Of a stretch of DNA of 64,000 bases, positions 11,610 to 21,662 are shown piece after piece (the stretch's first letter is position 1; each line of letters opens with the position of its first letter). The stretch comes from Notospermus geniculatus (lineage: Eukaryota > Nemertea > Pilidiophora > Heteronemertea > Lineidae), in assembly GCA_002633025.1 (NCBI GenBank), contig NMRB01000769.1, forward strand, positions 59,960 to 123,959, in the 5' to 3' direction. A program made the translations under genes and the position numbers. The notes below the pieces were generated by a model that was not told where the DNA came from, searched no databases, and was given only the letters and a program-made list of their open reading frames with translations.

Positions 11610-12098
11610 GTGCCTACTGGACGGGGCAAATCAGTGAACAGACAACAGCTATGTTTGTATTGTATTCTTATGGGGTGTTTGAACTTCATTATATCTCGCC
11701 TCGACTTCCGAAACTCCATTCTCCTGGCTCTGCCTGATTGTGAGATCTCTCGACTACGGAGGGCTCAGAACTCTGCGGCGAGACTTCTCACCGGAACCAG
11801 GAAGAGGGACCACATTACGCCTATTTGAAAACTTCATTGGCTGCCTGTTGGGCCGCGCATTGAGTATAATGTTCTGCTTATGGTTCACAATGTGCTCCAT
11901 GGGGAGAACTGCCCGAGTTATATGCAGGAATTCTTCAGTCTCCGTGGTCCGGCTGGAGGGCTTCGGTCCTCTGCTGACCCCTGGCTCTTAGCCATCCGTC
12001 GGACGAGGGGTCAGCATGGTGATCGGAGCCTCGCTGTTGCGCCTTCAGGCGGTGGGATGCCTTACCAGGCCCAATGCAATGCCTCACATGCACTCTAA
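11610..12098 (+). pseudogene. LINE reverse-transcriptase C-terminal remnant (CR1/L2/Jockey-like)
   Basis: One frame reads L-P-D-C-E-I-S-R-L-R-R-A-Q-N-S-A-A-R-L-L, then T-G-T-R-K-R-D-H-I-T-P-I, an in-frame TGA at 11826, then K-L-H-W-L-P-V-G-P-R-I, and later G-D-R-S-L-A-V-A. This ordered set is the well-known end of the ORF2 polyprotein of CR1/L2/Jockey-group non-LTR retrotransposons, downstream of the reverse-transcriptase domain. The upstream catalytic YADD region and the endonuclease are absent, as is usual for 5'-truncated LINE copies. The single stop shows it is dead. The AT-rich 3' side (about 12100-12260) would be its UTR. Confidence 0.8.
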
Positions 12099-12270
12099 TT
12101 TTTAAAAAAAACATCTCAAAACTTACCTTTTTACTTGTAATTTTGGTTAATTTTTTATCCTAAATTGCAGCTTCTTGCTCTCTTTTTACAGAGGCCTATA
12201 TTGTACAGTGCATAGAAAATGTGTACCTTATTTTCGCACTTTAATATACTAAATTATTATATATATTATA

Positions 12271-12773
12271 CAGGAAGTTCACAGTTTATTGGTCTTTGGT
12301 GGAAAATGTCTAATTAGTCCAAAAACTAGGCCCACAAAGGGAGGCCTAGTATGAATGGTATAAAAGTTAGATCAATTTCGTGGCAAGTTCTCGACCAAGT
12401 GCAGCATTGGGTGATTTTGGGAGGGATCAATTGTAATAGGCCCCTACTGATCAATTTCACAAATGCCGTCCAGGGGTAATTCATGGTTGATCTTGAGGAC
12501 GTGGCATCAAAGAACCAAATGGCCGAGTCCAAACCACAAAATGTGATGCATTTGGGAACCATGAATTACCCCTGGCTGGCCTTTGTGAAATTGATCAGTA
12601 GGGGCCTATTACAATTGGTCCCTTACAAAAATCAATCCATAGTGCACTTGGCGAGAACTTGCCACGAAAGTGATCTGACTTTTATACCATTCATATACTT
12701 GGCCTCCCTTTGTGGGCCTAATTTTTGGACTTAGAAAATTTCCAGGGAAGACCAATAAACTGTGAACTTCCTG
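12271..12773. mobile_element. Foldback element with arms of about 210 bp, TA-flanked
   Basis: CAGGAAGTTCACAGTTTATT is mirrored by AATAAACTGTGAACTTCCTG. The flanking base pairs are TA on both sides, and the mirror runs through GGCCCACAAAGGGAGGCC and TAGGCCCCTACTGATCAATT. The TA flank suggests a Tc1/mariner-type target, but TA-rich context makes this weak. Confidence 0.75.
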
Positions 12774-13799
12774 TATAATATTATTGTTAGGACTTGGGCT
12801 CTTTCCGAAGGATAGTCCGTACCCTAAGTTCTTTTGCAGTTTTCCTCACGGTTTTAATTAAGACGAAGGATAGTCCCTACCCTAACTTCTATGCTCATGA
12901 TTACTTCTTCATCTTCCCTGTAATATAGAACTTCGTCAGACTTCAACATTTGATGCAACATTCTATCCAATAATGCCAGCTGTAGGCTAGAGAAACAGAC
13001 AGCTGGAAGCATACCTACCCATACATGCCAAAAGGAACGTCCCCATGCTGTGGGATTGGAGAAATCTCACTTTAAAAAAATCCAACAGTTTTTGATTCAA
13101 CAGATTTCAAATCAGAATGACTGCTGTGATATGATTGGCAAGGGACAAGAATATGGCAGTCATTTCCTTTTAAAGCATCACAGTATTGAATTTTACGGTA
13201 TTTTCAAAGTGTAAGGAGAATGCAGGTAGAGGTCTCATAGCCTCGTGAAGGACCCCGAAATGCTTGCCTGATATATACTGCAAAAAGCAATGCTTAGTTT
13301 TCAGCACAGCATCGAAAAAACAGCAGGCACGGCTCTAATGTATACACACAGAACATAGTACATTTTACACTACACTAACGTCGGAGAACGTATGCACTTT
13401 CTGAATTCAATACAGTGCGGCTTTAAGAAAACTAAATATTTTTGCAGTAAGGGAGGCACAATTAGCTCAAAGTGTTGAGAAAACAGCAATCAAAATCATA
13501 TTTTTTCAGGCTAGTCAATGTGGCGGACACAACTCAATCTAAGCGGCATCGCACCATCTTTAGTTGGTCCAACAATTCTAGGCCTATTTAGCAGGTTAGC
13601 ATTGTAACGCGTACATGTACAAGCCTAACGGCAATACGGGTTCGCAGATGTTAGGCCTAGGGGTAAATTCAGGCAGCTTAATCCCTTTGAGGTGGATGAA
13701 AGTCTGACTGGTATGAAAATACACAAAAGTACGACCCATGCATGCATGAATCATCGATATGAAAAATATACACACGATGTGGCAAACATACATCGCACT
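12774..13799. other. No gene; short GAAGGATAGTCC duplication
   Basis: CCGAAGGATAGTCCGTACCC near 12806 is repeated as GACGAAGGATAGTCCCTACC near 12863. Otherwise this is unremarkable sequence with short frames. Confidence 0.35.
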
Positions 13800-13925
13800 G
13801 ACAATGCCCTACCTCCTGGCCCCAGGCAGAGGATGTTAGCCTGGTTCCACTGGCCAACTCCTGATGGCATTGTGAATATCAGTCAGCGCCACCATCGATG
13901 ACCAGAGCAACCAGGCTGGCATAAA
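13800..13925. repeat. Dispersed TAGCCTGGT repeat
   Basis: Shares GTTAGCCTGGT-CCACTGGCC, CTGATGGCATTGTGAATATC and CAGCGCCACCATCGATG with 38490-38610 and 41010-41125. TAGCCTGGT and ACCAGGC(T) at its two sides are inverted, so it may be a small hairpin element. Confidence 0.6.
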
Positions 13926-13939
13926 GCGGCACCCCAGCC

Positions 13940-14215
13940 AGCACAAAACCCTTGGCCCAATATTGGGCCAAAAACACCAAAGTTGATTTACAATGTTGGG
14001 CCAAAGTTGCATTCCGACAGTGGCCCAATGTCGGCAAAAAATGTCAACCAATGTTTGCCCGACATCACCTTGCACACCGACTTGACATTGGTCCAACACT
14101 GGTAAACAACCGCGAAAACACCGGAAAATGTTGGCAAATATCCCCTAATTTCTCAAAAATTCCTAGAGTGGCCCAACATCGACAAATGTCACCCCTGCAA
14201 TGCTTGCCATTGGCC
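13940..14215. repeat. Imperfect tandem TTGGCCCAATGTTGG repeat
   Basis: Runs of TTGGCCCAAT, ATTGGGCCAA, TGTTGGGCCA and CCAACACTGG recur every 20-30 bases in both orientations, making the whole stretch imperfectly self-complementary. It is non-coding. Confidence 0.65.
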
Positions 14216-14300
14216 CGATCTTTCATTGGCTGCAAATCTACAGCCTACGTGTGGCGGTGAGGTTTGAACTTCCTGAGTGGTTTCCCATTCTGGAACGTAC

Positions 14301-14382
14301 TGTTTTAATGAAGATTGAGATCCTGGGTAATCTTCGTATATAGGCCTACCCAGGACGACAATTACCCATTCAGCGTTACTAA
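14301..14382. repeat. Solo arm of the 8533-8915 foldback family
   Basis: GTTTTAATGAAGATTGAGAT, CCTGGGTAATCTTCG, CCCAGGACGACAATTACCC and AGCGTTACT follow the right arm of the 8.5-8.9 kb element in the same order. Confidence 0.7.
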
Positions 14383-14892
14383 AAGCGATATGAAAATGCA
14401 GTCTAATTGATAATTTCATAGGCATATCCAAACATATCGCAATTCACTCAGTTTGGATGCATTGAGTCACATTTCTCACTTCCCTCCACTTGTGTATCTT
14501 ACCATCTCAACTTCTATGGAAAATCTCGCAGAAATCAATATAGACAACGTGCGTCTCTCCACTACAATACAAACAATCAATGTTTGTCTGTTGTTTACCT
14601 CATTCAATATCTGGTGACTATAAATATGCCACACCAAACAACTTTCTCCTGTCGTATTCGTTTGAGACTTGTCTGAAATGAATACTGCGGTATTGTATGT
14701 TAGAAGTGTCTCTAACCTCTATTTGCTCTTGATTTCGTTTAGAGGCGTCGACAGTATGGATAGATGCTGGCTTGTCTCTGCTGCTGTTACCGGCATCTCG
14801 ACACTTTACTTTACTTCTGCCGCTTCAGCAGTCGACTGCAGTTCTAATTCCTTGGACAAAGGTCTACGTGGTTGTCCACCATTGTCAACTCT
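14383..14892. other. No supported gene
   Basis: Plus-strand frames at 14669-14969 show no recognisable motif. The right part lies against the start of a TIR element. Confidence 0.3.
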
Positions 14893-15467
14893 GTGGACGG
14901 AATGCACCAAGGTGGTTTAAAATTTGGCTTAAACCTAGATTTACTAATCATGGATTAAGCGTGGATTAAATCATCCGAACTTGAACCTGCACCAACTTAG
15001 TTAAACCACAGATTAAGTAATCCATGGTTGATCCACCAACCAATTTCATAACATAAATGGCTATTACCGACGGATTAGGTCAAAACAGTAGCGTTCCTGT
15101 TGGAGTTCGGTGTAATCTCTTCTACTATCCAATCCAAAATTACCAAAACGTTCTCCTTGGTGAAGCGGTATCGTTTGTGGAAATTAGCATCTCTAAACTC
15201 CTCCCGCTCGAATCAGCCGTTCTGGCCGTTGAATATTGTCAACTTCTTCAAGAGCGTCGATCCAGTCCATCTTGTCACTTCAGTCACCTCTTCAAAAATG
15301 ACTTAATCCAAGTTTAAACCTACCCCTTGGCAGGTTTAGAATAATTTGTGGTTTAAACACCGGATAAAAGTTAATCCTTGTAGGTGCAGGCGGATTGTTT
15401 TTTAAACCATACTTAAACCTAGTTTAAGCCTAATCTAAGGTTTTTCCACGTTGGTGCATACGGCCCT
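14893..15467. mobile_element. TIR element with TGCACCAA ends
   Basis: GGAATGCACCAAGGTGGTTT is mirrored by the end CCACGTTGGTGCATACGGCC. Subterminal TTTAAACC/GGATTAA motifs recur in both halves. The interior 86-codon frame (15057-15317) has no recognised motif. A related end (GTTGGTGCATACGGCCCT) occurs near 54014. Confidence 0.65.
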
Positions 15468-15620
15468 GTAGCACTATACATTTGTATCTTTTCAGTTAAA
15501 GTCATTGTTGCATCCAAAAATTGACTACACACTCAGATTATTACTGAAGTGTATAGAATTCATAAAAAGATACATTTTGCCTTTTGTTTCATCAAATTCT
15601 GATGAGTACCGGTAGTTTGT

Positions 15621-15780
15621 GTATTATACGCGCCGCTCACCCCATCCACGTATTGATCGCGTTCTCCGTTGCTTAACTTCTAGCGCCGGGGCCAAAGCTC
15701 TAACCACTAGGCCATAAAGGAAATCCTCCATGGCCGGCGGGTTAAGCCGTGTCATACAGTAGCTACAAGGGATTCAATGC
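15621..15780 (-). repeat. tRNA/5S-rRNA-like composite SINE, copy 1
   Basis: The minus strand reads TATGGCCTAGTGGTTAGAGC, a tRNA A-box-type element. This is followed by AGAAGTTAAGCAACGGAGAA and GATCAATACGTGGATGGGG, which follow the internal-control region and 3' half of 5S rRNA (AAGCTAAGCA ... GGTTAGTACTTGGATGGG). No classical B box is present. It looks like a Pol III-derived SINE with a tRNA-like start and 5S-like body. Confidence 0.55.
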
Positions 15781-15902
15781 ACCACCTCCCCCCTTCGGAC
15801 AGAGCCGACTCGCCCTCGCTCGAGCCACTTAACATGTAGCGCCACTCTGCGTCTCAGTGCCGAACTACACTTTCCAGATTTGACTGGGAAGGTCTGCCAG
15901 AT

Positions 15903-16063
15903 GTATTATACGCGCCGTTCACCTCATCCACGTGGTGATCGTGCTCTCTGTTGCTTAACTTCTAGCGCCGAGGCCAACGAGCTGACCACTAGGCCATAAA
16001 GGAAATCCTCCATGGCCGGCGGGTTAAGCCCTGCCATATAGTAGCCACAAGGCGTTCAATGCA
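15903..16063 (-). repeat. tRNA/5S-rRNA-like composite SINE, copy 2
   Basis: Same order as the copy 280 bp upstream: TATGGCCTAGTGGTCAGCTC, then GCGCTAGAAGTTAAGCAACA, then CACGTGGATGAGGTG. The two are in the same orientation, so a tandem duplication of a 280-bp unit is as likely as two insertions. Confidence 0.55.
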
Positions 16064-16392
16064 GTTTGGGAGATATCGAGGAATATGTACGTGACAATGG
16101 CACTGCTATTTTCCGTATCGGTACAGGTTGGGAGTAGTCAGGGTCAAAAATGCTAATTTATGCACGATACCATTGCAGGGGTAAATGAAATCAAATGTGA
16201 CCCATCCAATGTGGAGATAGAGTTCATTTTCATTTACATATTTACTAATTGGCAAATTTCTCACTTGATTCTCTTACATTTATTGTTGCATAAGTCCATT
16301 ACAGGACTACAGTGCACGTTCATTATGCAAATTCCTGCAATGACGTCATCAGATTATTTGGAACAATAGTTTAAGGGAAAGTTTACACTTAA

Positions 16393-16784
16393 AGCGAATA
16401 CGTCGCGGGGTTTGTTTTGATTCAGTTGGGGCGCCATAACAGTTGGTCCTCAATATCAAGCTCAATTTTGAGAAAAAGGCGAAAGAAGGATTTTAGTTTA
16501 ATGGGAATTGCATTAGGCAGTCAAACTTCGGAGGCGTATTCTGCAAAATCTGCCGCTTCGAAATCAATGTGAATAGTACAAAATGTACATTTTGACCGAC
16601 TGAATTTTGAAAATGTCATTAATCCATTTTAACAAATGTTTAATGGAACCTCGTCCCCAGGTGGACACTCGCATATTTGCACAGGTTTTGCATATGACTG
16701 GAGCACGTCTTTGCCTGCTGGCTAGATTCACTCGCTATGGGAGGGCCGCTCAAGAATCAAAACAAACCCCGCGAGCTATTCGCT
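16393..16784. mobile_element. TTAA-flanked TIR element, AGCGAATA ends
   Basis: AGCGAATACGTCGCGGGGTT at the left is mirrored by CCCCGCGAGCTATTCGCT at the right. Both ends are flanked by TTAA (16389-16392 and 16785-16788), the piggyBac-type target. Copy 2 of the duplication keeps only the right part (30664-30951). Confidence 0.75.
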
Positions 16785-17487
16785 TTAAGGATCATGGAGA
16801 CTGAATCACATACACGTAAAAAGAATTGCTATTGCACTTTGTCTATATTAATTCAAATTGCAATTTGACTGGACTACAACTTCATCAGTAAATAGAGGAT
16901 GTTATCTAATCCACTGCAAGTGTCTCCTTACCCTGCCAATATCTTAAGACACGAGGCGAAAAAAGCTGAAGTGGAGCTGTACTTCATGGATGAGACACAA
17001 CGACTCCTGCCCGAAAGTCTGTCGAGTTATTCCCCGCCAGTTTTCGGAGAAGACAAGCGGCGAAAATTCGGACAGACTAATGAGCGGCATCTACACTGAG
17101 TAGATTTATCCCCCATTTTATTCTTGCCAGAGCCTTCTCCTCCGTACGTTCACAATACGGTCGAATCCCACTTACCTGATATCTGAGTCAAAGTGTGACA
17201 CTAAACTTCGAAGTGTTCAACTACCGGCGTGCATTATTGCCGGCGGTTGTGGTGAGGTTTACCGACATGGCCCTTCACAGAGGCTTAAAGCTGACGTGAA
17301 CGAACAAAAAGCCCTCATGCGGCGAGCAAGAGAATTGCAAACGCCCTGCAAATACCTCAAACGAAGGCTCAGAACATGATAGGCCCCACGAGGTCAGGAG
17401 GGCGCCACCTTATTTGTCATCGAGCTTTCGAGGTGTCAACATCCTATGGTGAGCTCCTGCTGAACACTTTTTTCAAAGAAAAAAGTT

Positions 17488-17566
17488 TGACCCAGCTGGG
17501 AATCGAACCCGCGCCTTGTTATCTCTGTCCCGCTGTCTTCCCCATTCGGCCACCGAACTTGTTGGA
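17488..17566 (-). ncRNA. tRNA-like sequence (minus) in the TTAA element
   Basis: The minus strand reads GTTCGGTGGCCGAATGGGG (A-box-like) and, about 35 bases later, GCGGGTTCGATTCCC (B box and T loop). The T stem is only partly paired, so it is not expected to be a functional tRNA. Confidence 0.5.
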
Positions 17567-17649
17567 AGACTTCACATGTTTTCTCTTATTCGTAGCATTA
17601 TAACGTAAGTCGAAGGCCTACGTCTATGACAAACATAAATCATGACCCT

Positions 17650-17730
17650 GTCAGTTGGCTCGTTGACCGAGTGGATAGAGCTGTGGATTACAAATCAGAC
17701 GGTCGACGGTTCGAATCCCGTCTAAATGAC
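17650..17730 (+). ncRNA. tRNA-like sequence (plus) in the TTAA element
   Basis: GTCAGTT at the start pairs with AAATGAC at the end in 6 of 7 positions. Between them are GGCTCGTTGACCGAGTGGAT (D-arm and A-box region) and GACGGTTCGAATCCCGTC (T arm, 5-bp stem but an 8-base loop). The oversized T loop argues for a pseudogene. It is oriented opposite to the module at 17488-17566. Confidence 0.55.
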
Positions 17731-18388
17731 TACATTTTTTTTCCTTTGAGTAGTGTAAGAGGTATCCGGAGATGTTGACAGCTCTGTTGCCTGAAGGCAA
17801 ATAAGGTGGCGCCCTCCTGGCGTCGTGGGTGTATCATGTTCTGAGCCTTCGTTTGAGGTGTTTGCAGGGCGTTTGCAATTCTCTTGCTCATCGCATGGGG
17901 GCTTTTCGTTCGTTCACGTCAGCTTTAATCCACTTGGGAGGTCGCGTTCCGGACTTTGATCCATGGGAACTTTTTCCGCGTTCCTATTGGTGTGACAGGA
18001 AAAAGTGCCCTCAGGAAAAACTGTCCGGGCAACGAAATATCGTATTGTTACATTACAATCGCTGGCGAACGGTTTCTACAGCAACGCCCCTTAATCCGTG
18101 GAACAATAGAATTTGACTCTCTTTGGGGGTTCTTTGCTGTTATGTCGGGTCATTAAGCGACAAATGTCTGAACAGGTACGCGTGGGGCAGACTTCCCGTT
18201 CACTAAGTGCATTATATTGCCCTGAGCGGGTGAGGGTCGCCACTTGCGCATCAATGTGCATTGAGCGGGAGTACTCTGCCACCTTCTACTACTTATACAG
18301 TGACAGTGACAGTCATGACCGCGGACACAGTCATATGAAACCTCAAAATGATATTGAACATGATACAAAACAATCCTTCGATATTTAA

Positions 18389-19042
18389 AGCCGCTCTCAC
18401 ACGTGCGAGAGTTGGCCTGCGTTTAATTGCGATAGGCAATCGCAGGTGTACTGTCGCAAATGAACGCAAACTATCGCAGACCTTGCGATAATATTGCAGG
18501 CAATCGCATGTAATCGTGAAGTTCTGCAATTGTTCAAAACATTAAGCCTTGTCGCACACTTATCGCAAAGCAACCGCAGATTTGTCGCAAAATATCGCTG
18601 ATAACCGCAAGTTGTCGCTGATAACCGCAAATTATCGGTGTTGATTTGTCGCAGACTTACAACCACAAGTTGTCGCAAATATTGCGATTAGGTGCGACAG
18701 ACGGACTGCTAGTATAATTTTTTTTGTCGCAGATTTGTCGAAAATAACCGCAGACTGTCGCCTTCTTATCGTATATCCCACGTTTATTGGGGATAATATG
18801 CGATAATGCGTGATAAGCTGTTGCAGAATTTTTAGGATAGTTCAGCGAGAAAAGATTTGAAAATTAGAAAATTGGCGCAGGATTTTCGCTGATTGTCGCA
18901 AACAACCGCAAGTGAACGGAAAAAAAACGCTGATTATCGTTAGGTTTACGACAATTCTGCGATACCTCTGCGACAAATCTGCGAAATCTCTGCGATTGTT
19001 TGCGTATCGTAAAAAAATACAATCGCACGTGTGAGAGCGGCT
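18389..19042. mobile_element. TAA-flanked TIR element (Harbinger-like), 654 bp
   Basis: AGCCGCTCTCACACGTGCGA is mirrored by TCGCACGTGTGAGAGCGGCT. TAA flanks both ends (18386-18388 and 19043-19045), and copy 2 of the duplication shows the unfilled site CTTCAATAAGCCTCTG near 32863. The interior is full of GCGATA/TCGCA repeats. An older truncated relative (19046-19200, starting GCCTCTGTCACCGTGCGACA) adjoins it and is present in both duplication copies. Confidence 0.88.
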
Positions 19043-19265
19043 TAAGCCTCTGTCACCGTGCGACAGTTGGCCTGCGTTTAATTGCGATAGACAATTGCAG
19101 GTGTACTGTCGCAAATTAACGCAAACTATCGCAGACCTTGCGATAATATTGCAGACAGTTGCGTATAATCGTGAAATTTTGGAAATGTTCAAAAGATTAA
19201 ACCTTGTCCAGTTCCAGTTCCAATTTTTAAATTTTAGGTCATTCTGTCATCTCTGGTTACTCCAG

Positions 19266-19474
19266 GAGACGAGCTGCTTGCCCGAGTGAAGATATTTTAC
19301 GTGTGGCATTAACAGGGAAGACTGTAATCGAAACCTGCGCAGCTCTGTGCGAGAAGACAGAAAATTGTTCGGCTTTCCTGTTATGTTATTGGGCAAAGAC
19401 AGATTGTTATTTGAAAAATGCAAGTTGTGTTCAACATGCCGTCAATGCTTCGTTTGATTACTACGATAAAGTCG
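19266..19474 (+). CDS. PAN/apple-like module exon, copy 1
   Basis: The acceptor TGGTTACTCCAG and the strong donor CG|GTAAGT bound a 209-bp exon that is phase 1 at both ends, the usual phase of shuffled extracellular modules. The peptide has C-P-S-E-D-I-L, then G-K-T-V-I-E-T-C-A-A-L-C, then E-N-C-S-A-F, then D-C-Y-L-K-N-A-S-C, a cysteine spacing characteristic of PAN/apple domains. It joins in frame to the exon at 21663, whose cysteines align with it, giving tandem modules. No signal peptide or upstream exon was identified. The encoded protein is probably secreted or a cell-surface ectodomain, by inference. Confidence 0.65.
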
Positions 19475-19661
19475 GTAAGTTTCTAATTACAGGTCTTCCT
19501 AACAAGCTCTAGTACCAAACAAGGGGGCCTTTGTCCCCTTTCACATCTTATTCAACCTAGACTCTTAGCTCCCTGTTTGTCCAGTGCTTCTTCCATATCA
19601 TAACTTCCTTCCGTCATTAGGTTCTAGTTCATTCACCTCTGGGATCTCTTCTACATAACGC

Positions 19662-19704
19662 CTGAGGAAGACCCCGATTGGGGTCGAAAATTTGCGAAAT
19701 ATTC
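19662..19704 (+). ncRNA. Hammerhead-ribozyme-like core, copy 1
   Basis: CTGAGGA (fits the CUGANGA box), then hairpin GACCCC-GATT-GGGGTC, then GAAA, then a possible short stem III AAT...ATT and the cleavage-type TTC. An extra A separates CUGANGA from stem II, and no stem I partner is evident. It is a resemblance, not a demonstrated ribozyme. The duplicate at 33490-33532 is identical in these parts. Confidence 0.3.
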
Positions 19705-20410
19705 GGAGACGACTTTCCGATTTATTGAATACTGCGTGTTGTTTTTTTGCTGTTTTTTGAATATCTAAGTCTGGGTCGTGTTAGGATGCATCAGAGATGA
19801 ATTAGATGGCTCGACGTCCGCAAACTCTACTGTCATGATTACAAATAAAAATGACTCGTTTCGTGAGAGCAATATCAGGTAACAACAACCAAGGGGAAGA
19901 ACTATATGTAGGGATAAACCGCAAAAGCCCAGTACGAGCTTATAACAATCTACTGTGAACATGATAGATGACGTCACCAAAGTCAAGTATGCGCATGCGC
20001 ACTCTGTATCATGGCATCTGTTTTCTGGGTTTAGGCCTGGTTTATTCTGTAATAGTATATATATCGGGTGGCCCCCCCAAAACTGGACTAAATTCAAATT
20101 CCAGCAACTTCATTAGTTTTCAGGGCACTTCACTGAAATTTCGTAAATCTGATAAAACGATTGTCATCTACCATTGCAATAAATTTCAGTAGCCTACATG
20201 CACTGGTATTGTCAGTGTGAAACAATTTAGAACGTTTGTCAAAAAATGATATGCCGGGAAAAATGAACTAAAGATTTCCAAATTCCAGGCAAGTGGAACA
20301 TCCTTTACCGGCCATAACCTCGACAACTGTCAGAGTAGGCCAGTGATATTTAATGTATTGCATCATATGGCCATAAACTATATATGACAAAAAAATCAAA
20401 GTTGTAGTTC

Positions 20411-20546
20411 TATCCCTGTACAAGTGCTGATGAAGTGGAATTGATATGGCGAAAAATGCAATGCCGGTATGTCCACCCTCATAAATAATTTCAAATATGG
20501 CTAATATTCCGAATTTTAATTGCTCGCCATTTGTACAGGGATAAAA
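20411..20546. repeat. Inverted repeat TATCCCTGTACAA with CTGATGA...GAAA between
   Basis: TATCCCTGTACAAGTG and CATTTGTACAGGGATA pair over 16 positions with one G-U. CTGATGA and GAAA follow the first arm, but the 17 bases between them do not form a stem. The structure is kept in the other duplication copy (about 34751-34883). Confidence 0.45.
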
Positions 20547-20582
20547 GCTTTTGAGTCTTTTCTAGAGTTTCAGATTGTAAAG

Positions 20583-20633
20583 TTCCACTTGAAAAAGACC
20601 CCGGTTGGGGTCGAAAATTCGTGAATTCTGGAA
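20583..20633 (+). ncRNA. Degenerate hammerhead-like motif with stem I
   Basis: TTCCA (stem I), a degenerate CTTGAAA box, hairpin GACCCC-GGTT-GGGGTC, GAAA, stem III AATT-CGTG-AATT with cleavage-type TTC, then TGGAA pairing with TTCCA. The order and pairing are those of a type-I hammerhead, but the CUGANGA box is not intact. It lies about 920 bp downstream of the 19662 motif in the same orientation. Confidence 0.3.
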
Positions 20634-21110
20634 ATTGACTTCTTGCTTATTATCATTTTGTGTGTCAATTTTGTGCTATTCTGAACCTTACGATATAAAG
20701 CACTAAGTGTACCTCAACAATTGTCGAAGTTATGTGCGGTTGAAAGTGTGTCAGTTTTTGTACAAATTTGGCAGGTTTTTTCGGCATGTCATTTTTAGAC
20801 ATGCGTTGGATTTTTTTTATTGTAGCAAAACCGGACTGCGAAAACTAATGAAATTTGTAGGGCTTATAGGTAATAACCATCTATTAAAGTTTGTAAAATG
20901 TGGATGCCATCCGTTGTTATATTAGACGAGATTTAATTCTATCCATCTGACGGAAAATAAATATCTGTCAGCATTGAGTAAAGTGACGTCTGATGAGTAT
21001 CTGAGAGACTTATCTCCCTCGAACCAATGGACCAATCTGACGTTCCTCGTCGTGTGGTGCGTGCGATGAGGTCATTTCAATGAGTCGGCCGAGCGGCAAA
21101 AATAGCACTT

Positions 21111-21359
21111 ACTTGGCCTAAAGCGCTCCAATGTGCTATGTGGCCCCCTGCAGATGACCTTTATGTGCATGTGAAGTTCCAGCCCAATTGGACATCCAAT
21201 ATGGCCGCCAGGTGGCATAGGCCTAACCCAAAAATCATCAAAGTCCTACCTGGGAATGACTTGACCCAGATTGCTCATAACTGATATGTAGGCCTACCTC
21301 CCTCTATCATTAGACTATTACATCCAACCCAGTGAGCACATGGTCCATGGACCATTTCA
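21111..21359. mobile_element. Insertion ending in ATGGTCCATGGACCAT
   Basis: Absent from copy 2, which reads AATAGCACTTTTGTCAATTC at 35343. The insert matches 29807-30050 in reverse complement: a GGCCGCCAGGTGGCATA segment plus the palindromic end shared with 10829-10922. This shows that the two parts move together. Confidence 0.7.
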
Positions 21360-21662
21360 TGTCAATTCCAATAATTTAACTACTGTAAAATATGAGGCAA
21401 CTTGGATTACTAGATACCGACATGAAAGCAAGTAGATTGACGTGTGTTTTGTCAAGTTTGACCCAGCCATGCCAAGGGACATCCAAAAGGACACTGCGGA
21501 ATATGACTTCAGTATTGCTGACCCCGATGTATACATACATGAACACATCCTTCGAAACTCCGTGAAAATTGTGTCATTTCAATAGTCTGTTTTATTCCCA
21601 ACGACCAAGTATCGAATCATTAACTCGTACCAAAGTCATTAAAAGCACCTGTCTAATTGCAG

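Larger units (their letters stand above)
17289..17924. mobile_element. TTAA-flanked TIR element, 636 bp, with two tRNA-like modules
   Basis: AGCTGACGTGAACGAACAAA is mirrored by TTCGTTCGTTCACGTCAGCT, and arms match over about 165 bp. TTAA flanks both ends (17285-17288 and 17925-17928). The other duplication copy has the uninterrupted site AGAGGCTTAATCCACTTGGG near 32390, proving a TTAA target duplication. Such targets are typical of piggyBac. No transposase is present. Confidence 0.9.

Noticed and set aside
15057-15317. Transposase relic in the 14893-15467 element
   Set aside because: An 86-codon frame without acidic-triad or helix-turn-helix pattern that I can recognise.
17650-17730. Functional tRNA gene
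   Set aside because: The T loop is one base too long and the sequence is embedded in a TIR element with a second opposed tRNA-like part.
20411-20546. A second hammerhead ribozyme (CTGATGA...GAAA with long stem I)
   Set aside because: The bases between the two boxes cannot form stem II, and the base before the putative cleavage site is wrong. A foldback element explains the arms.
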